DNA of 64,000 nucleotides from Pythium myriotylum (lineage: Eukaryota; Oomycota; Peronosporomycetes; Pythiales; Pythiaceae): the NCBI GenBank assembly GCA_023091665.1, contig JALJCQ010000003.1:372001-436000 (forward strand), read 5' to 3'. The position numbers and the translations under genes are program-made. The notes beneath the pieces were generated by a model. The model had not been told where the DNA came from. It saw only the letters and a list, made by a program, of their open reading frames with translations, and did no database searches. Positions 32,619 through 42,975 of the stretch are shown one piece after another; within the stretch, counting starts at the first letter, position 1; each line of letters starts with the position of its first letter.

Positions 32619-33459
32619 GGCGAGCGGCTTGCGGTGTGAGCGAGCGGAAGGCGTCGCGTCACGGCCGGTCAGCAGATCTCGCATTCGGGCCTGTCAAGAG
32701 GTGCTGGATAACTTTCGAAGAGGTCCGGAGTGGATGGTTATGTTGCAGATCTGGCTTCTACACCGGGATCCAGCAACATAAGCGAGCACCGGTACTGTGT
32801 CATTTCGATGGTACCGATGAAGGTACGTCTGGTACACTGTACCAGTACGTACCATTTCGATGGTACACCCGCGATTCCAAAGTGGGGCGCATCTCCTTGT
32901 TTGTGCAACGTGTCGCACCAGACGGGAAACACGCTCCACACCAAGCACCATTCCAAGAACCTCTGAAACTTGATCCACCATCCGCCGAGAGCTCCTTGCG
33001 AATCCCCCAGCACCAAACCCACTCGTTCCTCGCCATTCGTTGCCAACGATCCTCCCCACCCCACAGGCCTCATTTCCCTCCGTGCTTTTCTCCTCCCCAC
33101 TCCACACCACTCGACCGCTCTCGCTTTCCTCCCGCGTCATGTCCGCGCCGAGCTCTCGGATGATGACGCCCGCTCGCAGCTGGTTGGTTCTCGCCCCCAA
33201 ACAATTCTTCCCAAAAAGGAGATGCGGCGAATCTGAACCTCTCATCCGCGATCCCCTCTCGTTTCCTCGCCGATCCGTTGGTGCTTGGATCCGCCCATCT
33301 GAGACCTCTGAGTCCCGCCACGCGACCAATCACCGGCGCCATCGACGACCTCCCACACCTGATACCGTCCCAGCCTGGGGATCCATTCCGTCATTCCCCA
33401 ACCGGACGCGCGCCGCTCACAGGCTTCCCCCTTCTTCCTCTTCCTCTCGCTCTCTCGCC
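32619..33459. promoter_or_regulatory. Divergent promoter region, kinase (-) and carrier (+)
   Basis: 841 bp with no supported gene. Near the kinase side, CATTTCGATGGTAC occurs twice (32801-32814 and 32853-32866), set in a run of GGTAC/GTACC units between 32790 and 32870. The carrier side, from about 33040, is C/T-rich, as is common before starts. Which repeats act on which gene cannot be read from the sequence. Confidence 0.4.
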
Positions 33460-34380
33460 ATGGCCTCCAAGTCCTCGCTCGCGGCCACGGCGCAGCCGTA
33501 CGTCTGCGGCGGCACGGCCGCGGTCTTCGCGGCCGTCGCGATCCACCCGATCGACCTCGTCAAGGTCCATCTCCAGCTCGCCGGCCAGACGGGCGCCAAC
33601 GTGACGGCGCTCAACGTGGCGCGCTCGGTCGTGGCCAAGGAAGGCGTCGCGGGGCTCTACTCGGGGCTCTCGGCCGCCGTCGCGCGCCAGATGGTCTACG
33701 GCACGGCGCGGCTCGGCATGCACCGCGCCTTCTCCGACTACATGAGTGCGCGGCGCGTGGCCAACGGCCAGAGCGCGTCCCTGCCGCTCGCCGTCAAGTC
33801 GATCTCAGCCATGACCACGGGCGCCATCGCCGCGACGCTCGGGTGCCCCATGGACGTCGCGCTCGTGCGCATGCAGGCCGACACGCTCGCGCCCGCGGCC
33901 GAGCGACGTGGCTACACCAACGTCTTCGACGCCATCTTCAAGATCACCAAGGCCGAGGGCGTCGCGACGCTCTGGCGCGGTAGCGTGCCCCTCGTTGCAC
34001 GTGGCGCCGCCATGAACCTCGGCATGATGGCGTCGTACGACCAGGCCAAGGAGATCTTCGCGGCGCAGTACGGCCCCGGGTTCCTGACCAACATGGGCGC
34101 CAGCGCCGTCTCGGGCTTTGCCTGCGCGTTCACGTCGCTGCCGTTCGATCTCGTCAAGTCGCGCTTGATGAACATGAAGAAAGACGTGATCACGGGCAAG
34201 CTGCCGTACTCGGGCGTGACCGACTGCTTCCGACAGATCGTCGTCAAGGAAGGCCCGACCAAGCTCTGGCGCGGCTACTGGACCTACTACACGCGGTGTG
34301 CGCCCAACGCCATGATCGTGCTGCTCGTCGTCGAGCACATCAACAGTATCTACCGAGCAGCCTTCAATCTGGACAAGTAA
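33460..34380 (+). CDS. Mitochondrial carrier, 2-oxoglutarate/malate type
   Basis: 306 residues from ATG 33460, the usual carrier length; the frame is open further upstream but without carrier homology. Three tandem repeats each have a PxD-type signature: HPIDLVKVHLQ, CPMDVALVRMQ and LPFDLVKSRLM, with matching WRG and YSG segments after repeats. Overall similarity is to the SLC25A11 oxoglutarate/malate carrier, with GFACAFTSLPFDLVKSRLMN as a good hallmark. It would exchange dicarboxylates across the inner mitochondrial membrane. A related dicarboxylate carrier cannot be excluded. No intron. Confidence 0.88.
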   Translation: MASKSSLAATAQPYVCGGTAAVFAAVAIHPIDLVKVHLQLAGQTGANVTALNVARSVVAKEGVAGLYSGLSAAVARQMVYGTARLGMHRAFSDYMSARRVANGQSASLPLAVKSISAMTTGAIAATLGCPMDVALVRMQADTLAPAAERRGYTNVFDAIFKITKAEGVATLWRGSVPLVARGAAMNLGMMASYDQAKEIFAAQYGPGFLTNMGASAVSGFACAFTSLPFDLVKSRLMNMKKDVITGKLPYSGVTDCFRQIVVKEGPTKLWRGYWTYYTRCAPNAMIVLLVVEHINSIYRAAFNLDK

Positions 34381-34549
34381 AGAGCCCACCGGTCAACTGT
34401 GGAGACCCCCCCCGCCAAACCAAACGCCATACTACTACTGTCCAGATACCACCCGTCCAAATATCCAGTCCGTACGTTCACACTACTCACTTGTTCTCCT
34501 CTTGTCTCTCTCTCCTCTCTGTGGCGCAGCGCGATTGGAAACGAGTGGC

Positions 34550-36178
34550 TCACGAGCAGCCCGGACGATTACATGAGGTCTCCTCACGGATCTTGGCCAC
34601 GACTGTCGCGGGGTGGAGATCTGCTTCGACCTGCTCGGCGAACGACCGTGGCGTGTGCAGCTGACTGAGCCCGAGCAGCTTGCGGATCTCGCCCTCCATC
34701 TCCAGTGGCAGCACGCGGGTCTCGAAGCGGCGGAATGGCTTACCCCGGCGGTCGATGAGGAACTTGGTGAAGTTCCACTCAGTGAACGGCCCAAAGGCTC
34801 CAGGTAAGTGGGCGTTGCAGTAGAGGAACGGCTCGCGTGCGTCAGGCCCGTTGACGTTGCGCTTGGCCAAGATACGGAAGCGCGCGCCGTACGTGTGCTG
34901 TGCGTGGGTCACGATCTCTTGCTCAGTCGCGTACTCCAGTCCGAGGAACTGGTCGCTCGGGCACGCGATGATGCGCAGGCCGTCGCCGTGGTATTTCTCT
35001 CGCAGCGTCACGAGCTCGGGCATTTGCAGCGCGGCATCTGGGTCTTTAGACGCGATGTTGACCAGCAGCACGACCATGCCTCGCACGATGTCGCCCATGG
35101 CAAACTCGTGACCGGACGCATTCACATCGTGCATCGCGTAAAAGGATGCTGCGATGAGCTTATCGAAGCGACGATGCGACTCTTTGTACCGCGCGCCGCC
35201 ATCCAGCAGCGAAAGCAGCCACTCGTTCTGCTCGTGGCGCGACATAAAGTCGAAGAGCTCCGTGTGCTCGTCGGTCCAGAGCTTGAGCCCGTGGAACATG
35301 GGCGAGCTGCGCGTGCCAGGCTCGTACTGCACCATGGCGTCGACCAGCGAGACACGCGCGACCTCGTGGCGAGCGACGTCGTCGGGGAACACGAACACGG
35401 CTCGGTGGCGCACGTGGTTGACGACCACGTAGTTCTGCTTCTCCCGACAGTGCGGAGATGCGTGACAAGACGAGAGCGAGGCCACAAACGATCGCAACAG
35501 CGACGGTGGCTGCTTCCGGAAGACTCGGCCAGCACGCGTGGCACCGTCGACAACGTCCCAGACCGAGAGCCTCATGTCAGCGTCGGCCACGCCTTCGAGC
35601 CGCTCGGCTTGCTGCGGTTGCTTGGATTCCAGCGCCTGGAGAACTCCCGACGAGACGAGCTCGTAGTATTCCTTCGGATTGAACTCGACGTTCGCGCGAT
35701 CGGGTACATGAGAGATGGTGTCGTCGATCTCGAGCGGCTCCGTGATCGACTCTTTCACCGGCGACACGAATCCGCTGTGCACGAGCACATCCGCAAAGTG
35801 CTCGGCCGTGAGTTGCGTCGCACATGGCTCGCGTGTCCTGACGAGGAACACCAAGATCTCATCCACGAGCTTCTGGCCTTGGACGACCGCACCGATGGGC
35901 GAGCTTCTCCCTCGTCCTGGTGGAGGCAGCAGCCAGTGGCGTCGCGTGAAGACCCTGTCGAGAACACCCGGGGAGCTCAGATACAATGCAATCGCGTCGG
36001 CGTCCGCCTTGATCTGGGCGGGCAATCGAGAGAACTCATGGAGACGACGGAACACGCGGCCTTCGAGTCGCGTGGGCAAACGCAAGAGCCCCGTCTGGCT
36101 CTGCTGCCGCTCGCTCTGCATGACTTCTTCCGCGCGGTCCGCGATCGCCGACAGGATCTCGGCCGGAGCATTCGCCAT
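34550..36178 (-). CDS. Array gene 1: DEP-PH-like protein with degenerate GPx domain
   Basis: 542 residues. It carries the family N-module (EGRVFRRLHEF), a DEP-like half-domain (LVHSGFVSPVKES), a diverged PH-like region and a GPx domain at about 370-510. The GPx domain has lost the peroxidatic Cys: VNIASKDPDAALQMPEL replaces the family's VNVSSKCGLTPTNYPEL. It keeps Gln (CPSDQF) and Trp-Asn (EWNFTKFL). It is therefore probably not a peroxidase but may keep a binding or regulatory role. An N-terminal extension of about 35 residues precedes the module. It is the left end of the array. It overlaps nothing and ends 169 bp from the carrier gene, tail to tail. Confidence 0.82.
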   Translation of the reverse strand: MANAPAEILSAIADRAEEVMQSERQQSQTGLLRLPTRLEGRVFRRLHEFSRLPAQIKADADAIALYLSSPGVLDRVFTRRHWLLPPPGRGRSSPIGAVVQGQKLVDEILVFLVRTREPCATQLTAEHFADVLVHSGFVSPVKESITEPLEIDDTISHVPDRANVEFNPKEYYELVSSGVLQALESKQPQQAERLEGVADADMRLSVWDVVDGATRAGRVFRKQPPSLLRSFVASLSSCHASPHCREKQNYVVVNHVRHRAVFVFPDDVARHEVARVSLVDAMVQYEPGTRSSPMFHGLKLWTDEHTELFDFMSRHEQNEWLLSLLDGGARYKESHRRFDKLIAASFYAMHDVNASGHEFAMGDIVRGMVVLLVNIASKDPDAALQMPELVTLREKYHGDGLRIIACPSDQFLGLEYATEQEIVTHAQHTYGARFRILAKRNVNGPDAREPFLYCNAHLPGAFGPFTEWNFTKFLIDRRGKPFRRFETRVLPLEMEGEIRKLLGLSQLHTPRSFAEQVEADLHPATVVAKIREETSCNRPGCS

Positions 36179-36475
36179 GATCGCAAGAGTTCTCCAACTG
36201 TCTGTCTCTCACTCTCCGTGGATCGTTCTGGGACGAGACTCTGCATGCTGCCGTTCAACATCACACCGTTGAGCACGGTAAGTTCGCACATTCCAAGAAA
36301 GATGATCAAATCGCTCCATGTTGGATGAATATATAAGGGGTAAAACTTGTCTTCCCGACCTTCCGTCAGCTACGCCACACTCACAGACCGTGGTGGCTCG
36401 CAATCGCCAGCACGTGCGTCGCGCTCTCTCGGCAAACCTGTACTACTACTTCTCGCTGAAGTCGCGTCGATCTCT
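36179..36475 (-). promoter_or_regulatory. Upstream region of array gene 1
   Basis: A one-mismatch form of the family motif, GTTCAACATC, begins at about 36251, some 70 bp before the ATG. A TATATAAGG box is seen at about 36331-36339 on the plus strand. No ORF is supported. Confidence 0.35.
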
Positions 36476-38431
36476 TCACGGAGCGTTGACCTTCTCGGGC
36501 TCGTTGCCAGGGGTGAAGCCTTGTGCAGGCTCCTCGGCCTTGGGCGCTGGCGTGGGCTCTTCTGCCGGCGCCGGGGCTGCCGCTTCTACCTTGACTTCTT
36601 CGGCCTTGACTTCCTCGGTCTTGACTTCCGTCACGGTCTCCTCGACTTTGACTTCCGTCACCGTCTCCTCAACCACTACAGCTGCTGCTGTAGTCTCCTC
36701 CACGGCAGCAACCGCAGCAGTCTCCGCAGGCTTCTCCGGCTCGACCTTGGTCTCCACAGGGGCGACCTCAGGCGCGGGCTCGGCGACGACGGCGACCTCG
36801 GTGGCCGCGACAGTCTCGGTCACGGTCTCGGTCGTGGTCTCGGTCACGACCTCGGCCTTGACCTCCGTGACGACCTCGGTCTTGGTCTCAGTCGCGCCTT
36901 CGGTCGTGGTCTCAGTGACCGTCTCCGTGATGGTCTCGGTCGTGGTCTCGGTCGTCACGGTCTCCGCGACGGGCTCGGGCTTGGCCTCCTCGGCGAGAAG
37001 CTTGACGATCTCGCCCTCGAACGAGAGCGGCAGCTCTCGCGGGCCAAAGCGCTTGGACGGCACGCCGTTGCGGTCGACGAGGAACTTGGTGAAGTTCCAC
37101 TGGATGTACTTTTCCGGCAGCTTGTGCTTGAGGAACGCGAAGACCGGGCGCGCGTCCACGCCGTTCACGTCGCCCTTGGCGAAGAGCGGGAACTGCACAT
37201 TGTACTCCTTGACAAACTCCTTGATCTCCTCGTTCGTGCCGGGCTCCTGGCCCAGGAACTGGTTGCTTGGGAAGCCCAGCACCTCGAAACCTTGCTCGCC
37301 GTACTTCTCATGGAGCGAGACGAGCTCCGGGTAGTTGGTCGGCGTGAGTCCGCACTTGCTCGAGACGTTGACGATGAGCAGCACCTTGCCCTTGTACTTG
37401 TCGAAGCTCACTTCCTGGCCGTCAATGTCCGTGTCCTTGAGCTCGTAGATGGTCTCGACCTTCTCGAGACCGGGCGCGAGGTCCTCGTGGTACGTGAGCC
37501 CGGCTGCGAGCAGCGCGTGGACGAGCGCCTCGCGCTCGAGCTTGTCCTTGGCGTTGAGCAGCTCCGTGATCGTCTCGTTCCAGACCTTGACGCCATGGAC
37601 GAACTGCGTCTTGTCGAACGACACGTTCGAGCCTTCAGAGCCGATCGTGAGCACGGGCACGCGGCCGAGATCCGACTCAAAGACCGTGAGCGTCTTGCTG
37701 GTCGCGTTCACGACCACGTAGGCGTCCTTGCCGGCCGTGAGCGGCGCCAGGAAGCCCGCCTTGCGCTTGAGCGTGGTCGCGAAGATCGCGCCGTCGACAA
37801 GATCCCAGACCGTCTTGACGGCCGCCTGCTCGGTCGGCTGGCCGGCGATCGCCGCCGCGAGCGGCACGAAGAGCTCGCGGTCGCCGAACGAGAAGCTCTC
37901 GGCGCCTTCGACCGTCTTGTCGGCCTCCTTGTACGGCGTCACAAAGCCCTTGAGCACGAGCGCGTCCACGAGTTCCTTGGCGTGGGCCACTCGCGCGGCC
38001 TTGGCTTCCGCGTCGGCCTTGGCCTTGGCCGCCGCGGCGTCGGCGTCGGCCTTGGCCTTGGCGGCGGCTTCTTCCTTGGCTTTGGCGGCTTCTTCCTCGG
38101 TCGGCGCCGGCGCCGGCTCGGCGGGTGTCTCACTGGCTGGCGCTTCGGCTGGTGCTTCCGCCTCGGTCGTCGCTTCCGTCGGCGCTGGCGCGTCCTCGGT
38201 CGTCGTCACGGGCGTGTCTTTCGCCGCGAGGAACGCGTCGACTTTCTCGACGAGCAGCTTGTAGCGCACGCTGCGAATCGACTTGAGCAGGTTGGCGTGG
38301 TGCGGCGCGAAGATCTCGTTCTGCGCGGCCGCGAGATGCGTCTCGAGCGCGCTCACTTCGTCCTTGAGCTCGGGCGCGAGCGCCTCGAACTGCGCGAGGC
38401 GACTGAAGACGCGGCCGTCGAGCTGGGGCAT
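36476..38431 (-). CDS. Array gene 2: DEP-PH-GPx protein with intact GPx
   Basis: 651 residues. N-module 1-70 (MPQLDGRVFSRLAQFEAL), then an Ala/Lys/Glu-rich linker, likely coiled (to about 165). The DEP-like half reads VLKGFVTPYKEADK, and the PH-like domain runs from TVWDLVDGAIFATTLKRKAG to LEREALVHALLAAG. GPx at about 340-500 has all four catalytic residues: Cys in NVSSKCGLT, Gln in GFPSNQF, Trp and Asn in QWNFTKF. It lacks the selenocysteine, so it would act as a Cys-GPx, probably thioredoxin-dependent and on lipid peroxides. The last 150 residues are Thr/Glu/Val repeats (TETTTETVTETV type). No signal peptide; PH would place it at membranes. Confidence 0.87.
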   Translation of the reverse strand: MPQLDGRVFSRLAQFEALAPELKDEVSALETHLAAAQNEIFAPHHANLLKSIRSVRYKLLVEKVDAFLAAKDTPVTTTEDAPAPTEATTEAEAPAEAPASETPAEPAPAPTEEEAAKAKEEAAAKAKADADAAAAKAKADAEAKAARVAHAKELVDALVLKGFVTPYKEADKTVEGAESFSFGDRELFVPLAAAIAGQPTEQAAVKTVWDLVDGAIFATTLKRKAGFLAPLTAGKDAYVVVNATSKTLTVFESDLGRVPVLTIGSEGSNVSFDKTQFVHGVKVWNETITELLNAKDKLEREALVHALLAAGLTYHEDLAPGLEKVETIYELKDTDIDGQEVSFDKYKGKVLLIVNVSSKCGLTPTNYPELVSLHEKYGEQGFEVLGFPSNQFLGQEPGTNEEIKEFVKEYNVQFPLFAKGDVNGVDARPVFAFLKHKLPEKYIQWNFTKFLVDRNGVPSKRFGPRELPLSFEGEIVKLLAEEAKPEPVAETVTTETTTETITETVTETTTEGATETKTEVVTEVKAEVVTETTTETVTETVAATEVAVVAEPAPEVAPVETKVEPEKPAETAAVAAVEETTAAAVVVEETVTEVKVEETVTEVKTEEVKAEEVKVEAAAPAPAEEPTPAPKAEEPAQGFTPGNEPEKVNAP

Positions 38432-39645
38432 GGGGGACGCAGGAAGAGCCGATGGGCGCGGGGGAGAGCGAATGGCAAAGTGAGCGAGCGAATGAGGCTC
38501 CGCGGAGAAGAGAGGGACGTGTCCCAGCGAGGAGCCTTCGTCTCTATGCGCATGGAGGAAGGAGAGAAAGATCGAGAAGGCGATTGGCGCGCCCAGTGCG
38601 CCAATGGCCGTGCCGCGGGCGAGGGTGTCGGCTCGGCTGGAGATGGGAGGAACAAAAAGCGCAGGGGGAAGATGGCTCGTCTGCCGAAGGAGGGAAACGC
38701 TGCAAAGACGAGCCAGCAGGTGGAGGGATACACTTCAAGATATAAGGGATGGGAGGAGACGCAAGAAAGGGAATTGGGTGGGAAAGGAAGGTTGGATTGT
38801 CTCAGGAGAATGAGGTTTATTTGTTGTGAGAGGAGGAGCGAGAGGCTCGTCTGCCGCCCTTCAACATGCACTTTTGTTCTCCTCAATTGACGAGGAAGGA
38901 AACAAACAAAAACCGCCGCCAACTATTTCGCGGTCTGTGTCGGATGGTTGCCCGTGGTCGTCGGAGAAAGAAAAAAAAACACCAACAAAATGGGAAAGAG
39001 AAAGATCGCAAAGAAGAAAAAAACAAAAAAAAAAAATCACCGCCCCAGCTGCCGCCGTTCTCTCCGTAACGTAGTTTACGCCCTTCCTTTCTGACGACCG
39101 CAAGTTGCGCCAGACTCGGCCGGAGCGATTTGTCCGGACATTCTGCTCTCACCTAAAATCGCCAAACTCCAGGACATGGCCATCGATGACTCGGTCGCAT
39201 GGGCCTCGCCCGGCGGAACGACCAGGGAGTTATCCATGTCGCACTCGAGCGTGTCTATGCAAAATCTGCAGGTCGCCACGGGCCAAGTCGCGACCACGGT
39301 CGACATCATCAGCGTCCCGCGTCGGTTTTCTTCTCGCTCGCGCAACTGGCCGAATCGATTCGAATCGATTTTTTGTTCGATTCGATTCGTTGACTGGTCC
39401 GTGCCGGGCTTCTCCTGTCGTAATCACGCGGGCGAATGTAGCCATCTCGAGCGACTTCAACTGAGACCGTCAGTCTCCAAGCTGCCCCCGCAAGCTCAAG
39501 TGCGGAGCTTCAATTGATGGGTCTCCGCGACATTTGACGATCCGACCACAATCACCACGCACGGCCCTGAGCTTCCCGATCAGGAGGAGAGAGGAAGAAG
39601 AAGAGATCGAGTCGGATTTCTCAACTTGCTCTACCTAGATTTATA
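38432..39645 (-). promoter_or_regulatory. Upstream region of array gene 2
   Basis: CTTCAACATG lies at 38859-38868, 428 bp from the ATG, and another CTTCAAC near 39455. A-rich runs fill 38965-39035. A nested CGAATCGATT repeat and its inverse (about 39351-39390) can fold back. No ORF longer than chance is convincing. Confidence 0.45.
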
Positions 39646-40551
39646 TTACGGCGGCGACACGCCTCGCACGTGGTCATTCACGGGGCTCAAGCCGTGGGGC
39701 GAGCTCGCTTCGTACCGCATGCCCACGGCTCGCAACGCGATGACGAACTCTTCACAGAGTTCCTGGGTCTCGAGATCCAGCAGCTCGCAGACTCGCGACG
39801 TCGAGACTCGCACGCCGTGGGCAAAGTGCGTCGTGTCGAGCGCGACGCGTGCTCCGTCGACGATCGCGTCGACCTGCAGCAGCGGCTTGCGGCTCAGGTC
39901 CGACTCGAAGAGCGCGAGCGTCTTGCCACGAGCGTTGACGACTGCGTAGACTTCTCGCCGGCGACTGAGCTTCTCCAGCACGCCCGTCTTGCGCTTGACC
40001 GTGCCGGCGAAGAGCGCGCCGTCCACGAGGTCCCAGACTGTCGTGATGCGCTCGGTCTCGCCTGCGACGATCGAGGACACAGGCACGAAGAGATCGTTGT
40101 GTTTGAACGCAAAGGTCTCGGCGACTCGCGACGGCTTGTCGTCCTCTTTGTAGAGCGTCAGGAAGCCGCGCAGTACGAGCCCCTCGACGAGCTGCTTGGC
40201 GTGCTCGCTCGCTTGAGAGCCAGCGGGCTTGAGCTTGAGCTTGACTTTGTCTTTCGATGTGTGTGCTTTCGCTGTAGATGTTGGTGCCGGTGTGGGTGCG
40301 AATGGAGAAGGGCGAGCGCCGGCGAGAACGTGGTTGCTGTCCTGTTCAAGATACGCGTCGACGATCTGCAGCAGCTCTTTGTACCGCACGCCGCGAGTCG
40401 AGTGGATGAGATGTGGATGGTGCTTGTCGAAGACCTCGGTCTCGATGTTGATGAGATGGTACTCGAGCGCGTTCACTTCGCGCTGCATGTCCTCCGAGAG
40501 CGCCTCGAACTGCTCGAAGCGAGTGAACGCACGGCCCTGGATATGTGGCAT
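39646..40551 (-). CDS. Array gene 3: DEP-PH protein without GPx
   Basis: 301 residues, the shortest member. N-module (MPHIQGRAFTRFEQFEAL), short Lys/Thr linker, DEP-like half (VLRGFLTLYKEDDK, FAFKHNDLFVPV), PH-like domain (TVWDLVDGALFAGTVKRKTG through VALDTTHFAHGVRV). It stops about 25 residues after the PH-like domain, so there is neither GPx nor a long tail. The DEP half is known elsewhere for membrane and receptor docking. CTTCAAC is at 40828-40834. Confidence 0.85.
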   Translation of the reverse strand: MPHIQGRAFTRFEQFEALSEDMQREVNALEYHLINIETEVFDKHHPHLIHSTRGVRYKELLQIVDAYLEQDSNHVLAGARPSPFAPTPAPTSTAKAHTSKDKVKLKLKPAGSQASEHAKQLVEGLVLRGFLTLYKEDDKPSRVAETFAFKHNDLFVPVSSIVAGETERITTVWDLVDGALFAGTVKRKTGVLEKLSRRREVYAVVNARGKTLALFESDLSRKPLLQVDAIVDGARVALDTTHFAHGVRVSTSRVCELLDLETQELCEEFVIALRAVGMRYEASSPHGLSPVNDHVRGVSPP

Positions 40552-41139
40552 GAGAGATCGTCGTTGTCTATGGGAGCTGTTGGATCGGGTGCGAGTTGGA
40601 GAGTGAGAGTGAGAGTGAGAGAGAGAGAGAGATCAGTGAGAGATGCAGGTATGTCGCCGATGGATGTGTCTCATGGCGCCATGGAGCGTCATAGAGGACA
40701 GCGATTATGCTGGCGATTTGCTCAAGGATAAGCGATCGTAGAGGTTTTGATCAATACACAAGCGACTACAGGGGATCTGTTGAGGTCATCATATTCGTTG
40801 TGACAGGATCATAGACGATCGGCGCCACTTCAACGTCATCTTTCTTTGCCGTTGGAAAGTGTCGGTAAATAAAACAGACACGCGACTCACTTTTGCTCGG
40901 GTTCAGCAGGAAGTCCAGTGTGTCACACCAGCGCAGTTGGCTGGATGGCTGGCAGGGATCCAGCATTCTCAGGAGATGGTCAAAGCCAGGTGTGCAAGTC
41001 ACATGTACGGTAGGATGCTGTTTAGTATCCGAAGGATCTTACTGACTACTGTGTGTCTTCTACGGGGCGTCCGTGGACTCACTCGGCTTCTCCTGGTTGA
41101 AGACTGGTCCATGCTTGTCGACGGCTACTTTGTGGGGAT
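40552..41139 (-). promoter_or_regulatory. Upstream region of array gene 3
   Basis: CTTCAAC at 40828-40834 (context CCACTTCAACGTC), 277 bp before the ATG, preceded by AGGATCATAGACGATC, a box also seen before genes 5, 6 and 8 in similar form. A GA-rich microsatellite lies at about 40598-40640. The tail of gene 4 may reach 41060 if its last frame is used. Confidence 0.5.
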
Positions 41140-42516
41140 TCACTGACTTTTCTCCATGTCCTGTCGGGGGAGAGCTCGTGGACTCGTCGTCTCCGTCGTA
41201 ACCAGAACTCGAAGGTGCAACTGACGGACTCTTTTCGTGATTGGGTGGATTCGCGAGTCCGATGAACGCGGCCTCTGCGAGATTCTTATCGTGGTGACCT
41301 GAAGGGGAGACGTCTCGTTTGGCATCCTCCTTCTCTGCCTCGGAGCTGTCTCTTTTCTTGTGCATGCAACGATCCATTGAACGTCGACCATCTTCGCTTT
41401 CTCGAATTCCTGGATCAGCCCTGGCGCCACGCCTCCGTGGACACTCACGCCAACGCTTCGTAGCGCCTCGACGAACGTGTCTCGCTCGTGCTTGGACCTC
41501 GGCGCGAACATCTCCGCCACAGTTGCGTTCCAGAGTTTGAGTCCGTGGTCAAAGACCGTTGTGTCTGCCTCCACGCATGTCGAGTCCGTGAGTGTGTTAA
41601 TCTGTAAAATGGAATGGCGGCTCACGTCCGAGTCAAACAACGTGATGGTCTTGCCTCGCGCGTTGACGACGACGTACACGTCCTTGCCGTGCTTGATCTT
41701 TTCCAGCAGCTTCGCCTTTCGTTTGATCGTAGCGGCGAAGATCGCGCCGTCCACGACATCCCAAACCGTCGTGACGGGCCCAGTGAGCTCGCCGTCCGGC
41801 CCAGCGACGGGCACGAAGAGCTCGCTATCTTTGAAGTCGAACGTCTCAGGTACATTGACAACCTTGTCGTCCTCCTTGTAAGGTGTGATGAAGCCCTTGA
41901 GAACCAATCCCTGCAGAAGTTTCTTCGCGTGGACTCGATGATCACGCTTACCAACATCATGGCGGGGTTTTCCTCTGTCCTCTTCTTTCACGCGAGCAGT
42001 GCCATGGATGTGGCCATCTCCGAAAGTTGTCGGCACAGTGCCATGATTCGTGGATTTACCTCCAGGTCTGTCCACCAAGACAGGATCCGTTCCGACAGTC
42101 GCACCAAAACCCCGTGAGCCGGGGACATGGTCGGCGCCTGTCGCGGCCGGGTGATGGTGATGACGAGCTGATCCAAGAACCTTGTCCTTGAGCGTCTCTT
42201 TCGCGTGGTGGGCTCGCTGTTTGATGGATGAGGGCTGCTCTGGAGGTGACTCCTCGGTCTCTTGGTTCTTTTTGTCACTGGATGGTGTAAGACCGTGCAT
42301 CTCGGCGGCCCCTAGATACACTTCGATGATGTCCAGTAGATCCTTGTACTTGACGCCGAGCGCCGACTTGACAACCTTGGGGTGGTGCTTCGTGAAGACT
42401 TGCGACTCAATCATCTTCAGGTGATCCTCAAGCAGCTGCAGCTCGTGCTTGAGCTCATGTGGCAGCGTCTCGTACTGCTTGAGACGCGAGAACACGCGGC
42501 CTTCGAGGTGGGGCAT
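41140..42516 (-). CDS. Array gene 4: DEP-PH protein, no GPx
   Basis: 458 residues from ATG 42514-42516, chosen because the family N-module starts there (MPHLEGRVFSRLKQYETL); the frame is open 127 codons further. A linker rich in His, Gly and Lys (HHHHPAATGADH, DGHIHGTA) comes next. The DEP-like half reads LVLKGFITPYKEDDKV, and the PH-like domain TVWDVVDGAIFAATIKRKAK to HERDTFVEALRSVG. In the tail, after EKAKMVDV, the other frame (41060-41377) has a more natural Lys/Glu/Ser/His composition than the listed one. A 1-nt frameshift near 41375, or a sequencing error, is therefore possible. Confidence 0.78.
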   Translation of the reverse strand: MPHLEGRVFSRLKQYETLPHELKHELQLLEDHLKMIESQVFTKHHPKVVKSALGVKYKDLLDIIEVYLGAAEMHGLTPSSDKKNQETEESPPEQPSSIKQRAHHAKETLKDKVLGSARHHHHPAATGADHVPGSRGFGATVGTDPVLVDRPGGKSTNHGTVPTTFGDGHIHGTARVKEEDRGKPRHDVGKRDHRVHAKKLLQGLVLKGFITPYKEDDKVVNVPETFDFKDSELFVPVAGPDGELTGPVTTVWDVVDGAIFAATIKRKAKLLEKIKHGKDVYVVVNARGKTITLFDSDVSRHSILQINTLTDSTCVEADTTVFDHGLKLWNATVAEMFAPRSKHERDTFVEALRSVGVSVHGGVAPGLIQEFEKAKMVDVQWIVACTRKETAPRQRRRMPNETSPLQVTTIRISQRPRSSDSRIHPITKRVRQLHLRVLVTTETTSPRALPRQDMEKSQ

Positions 42517-42975
42517 CGTTGGTTGGAGAACTGGGTCACTGCGAGTAGTTTGGCGAATGAGTCGAGATCGAGCAAACGGCGTTCGTGTTCTCCGTCGCAT
42601 GTCGCACTCGAGGAGTTGAGATCTCTGTGTCGGTGAGTCATGGATGGCCGATCTATGTTGCGAACGAGTGTTCGACGTGTTTCGATTTCTCGCAGGGTTG
42701 ACACAGAGCGCATTGTTATCATCATTATCAATTGCAGCAAGTTTCGACACACGAGAAACCATCAGAGATGGACCCTTTTGAGATCGCGCCATTAAGTGTG
42801 ACGGGTATTTCAAGTCCACTTCAACATGCACAGTGGTGCACAGTTTCTTCAGATGAGAGAATAGATTAACACGGCTGAAGTGGGAGCCTTGGATCAAATG
42901 TCAATCAAAGCTCCACCATAAGGAACACCTAGTCGGATGAGTATACATGCAGTGGATGGAATGAGAACTTGCACC
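42517..42975 (-). promoter_or_regulatory. Upstream region of array gene 4
   Basis: CTTCAACATG at 42819-42828 (context CCACTTCAACATGC), 303 bp before the ATG. No other ORF is supported. Confidence 0.5.

Noticed and set aside
34808..36328. Plus-strand ORF of 506 codons
   Set aside because: Antisense to array gene 1 with no recognisable domain.
36347..38890. Plus-strand ORF of 847 codons
   Set aside because: It is antisense to array gene 2, whose GPx and PH-like homology is clear. GC-rich third positions make long antisense frames.
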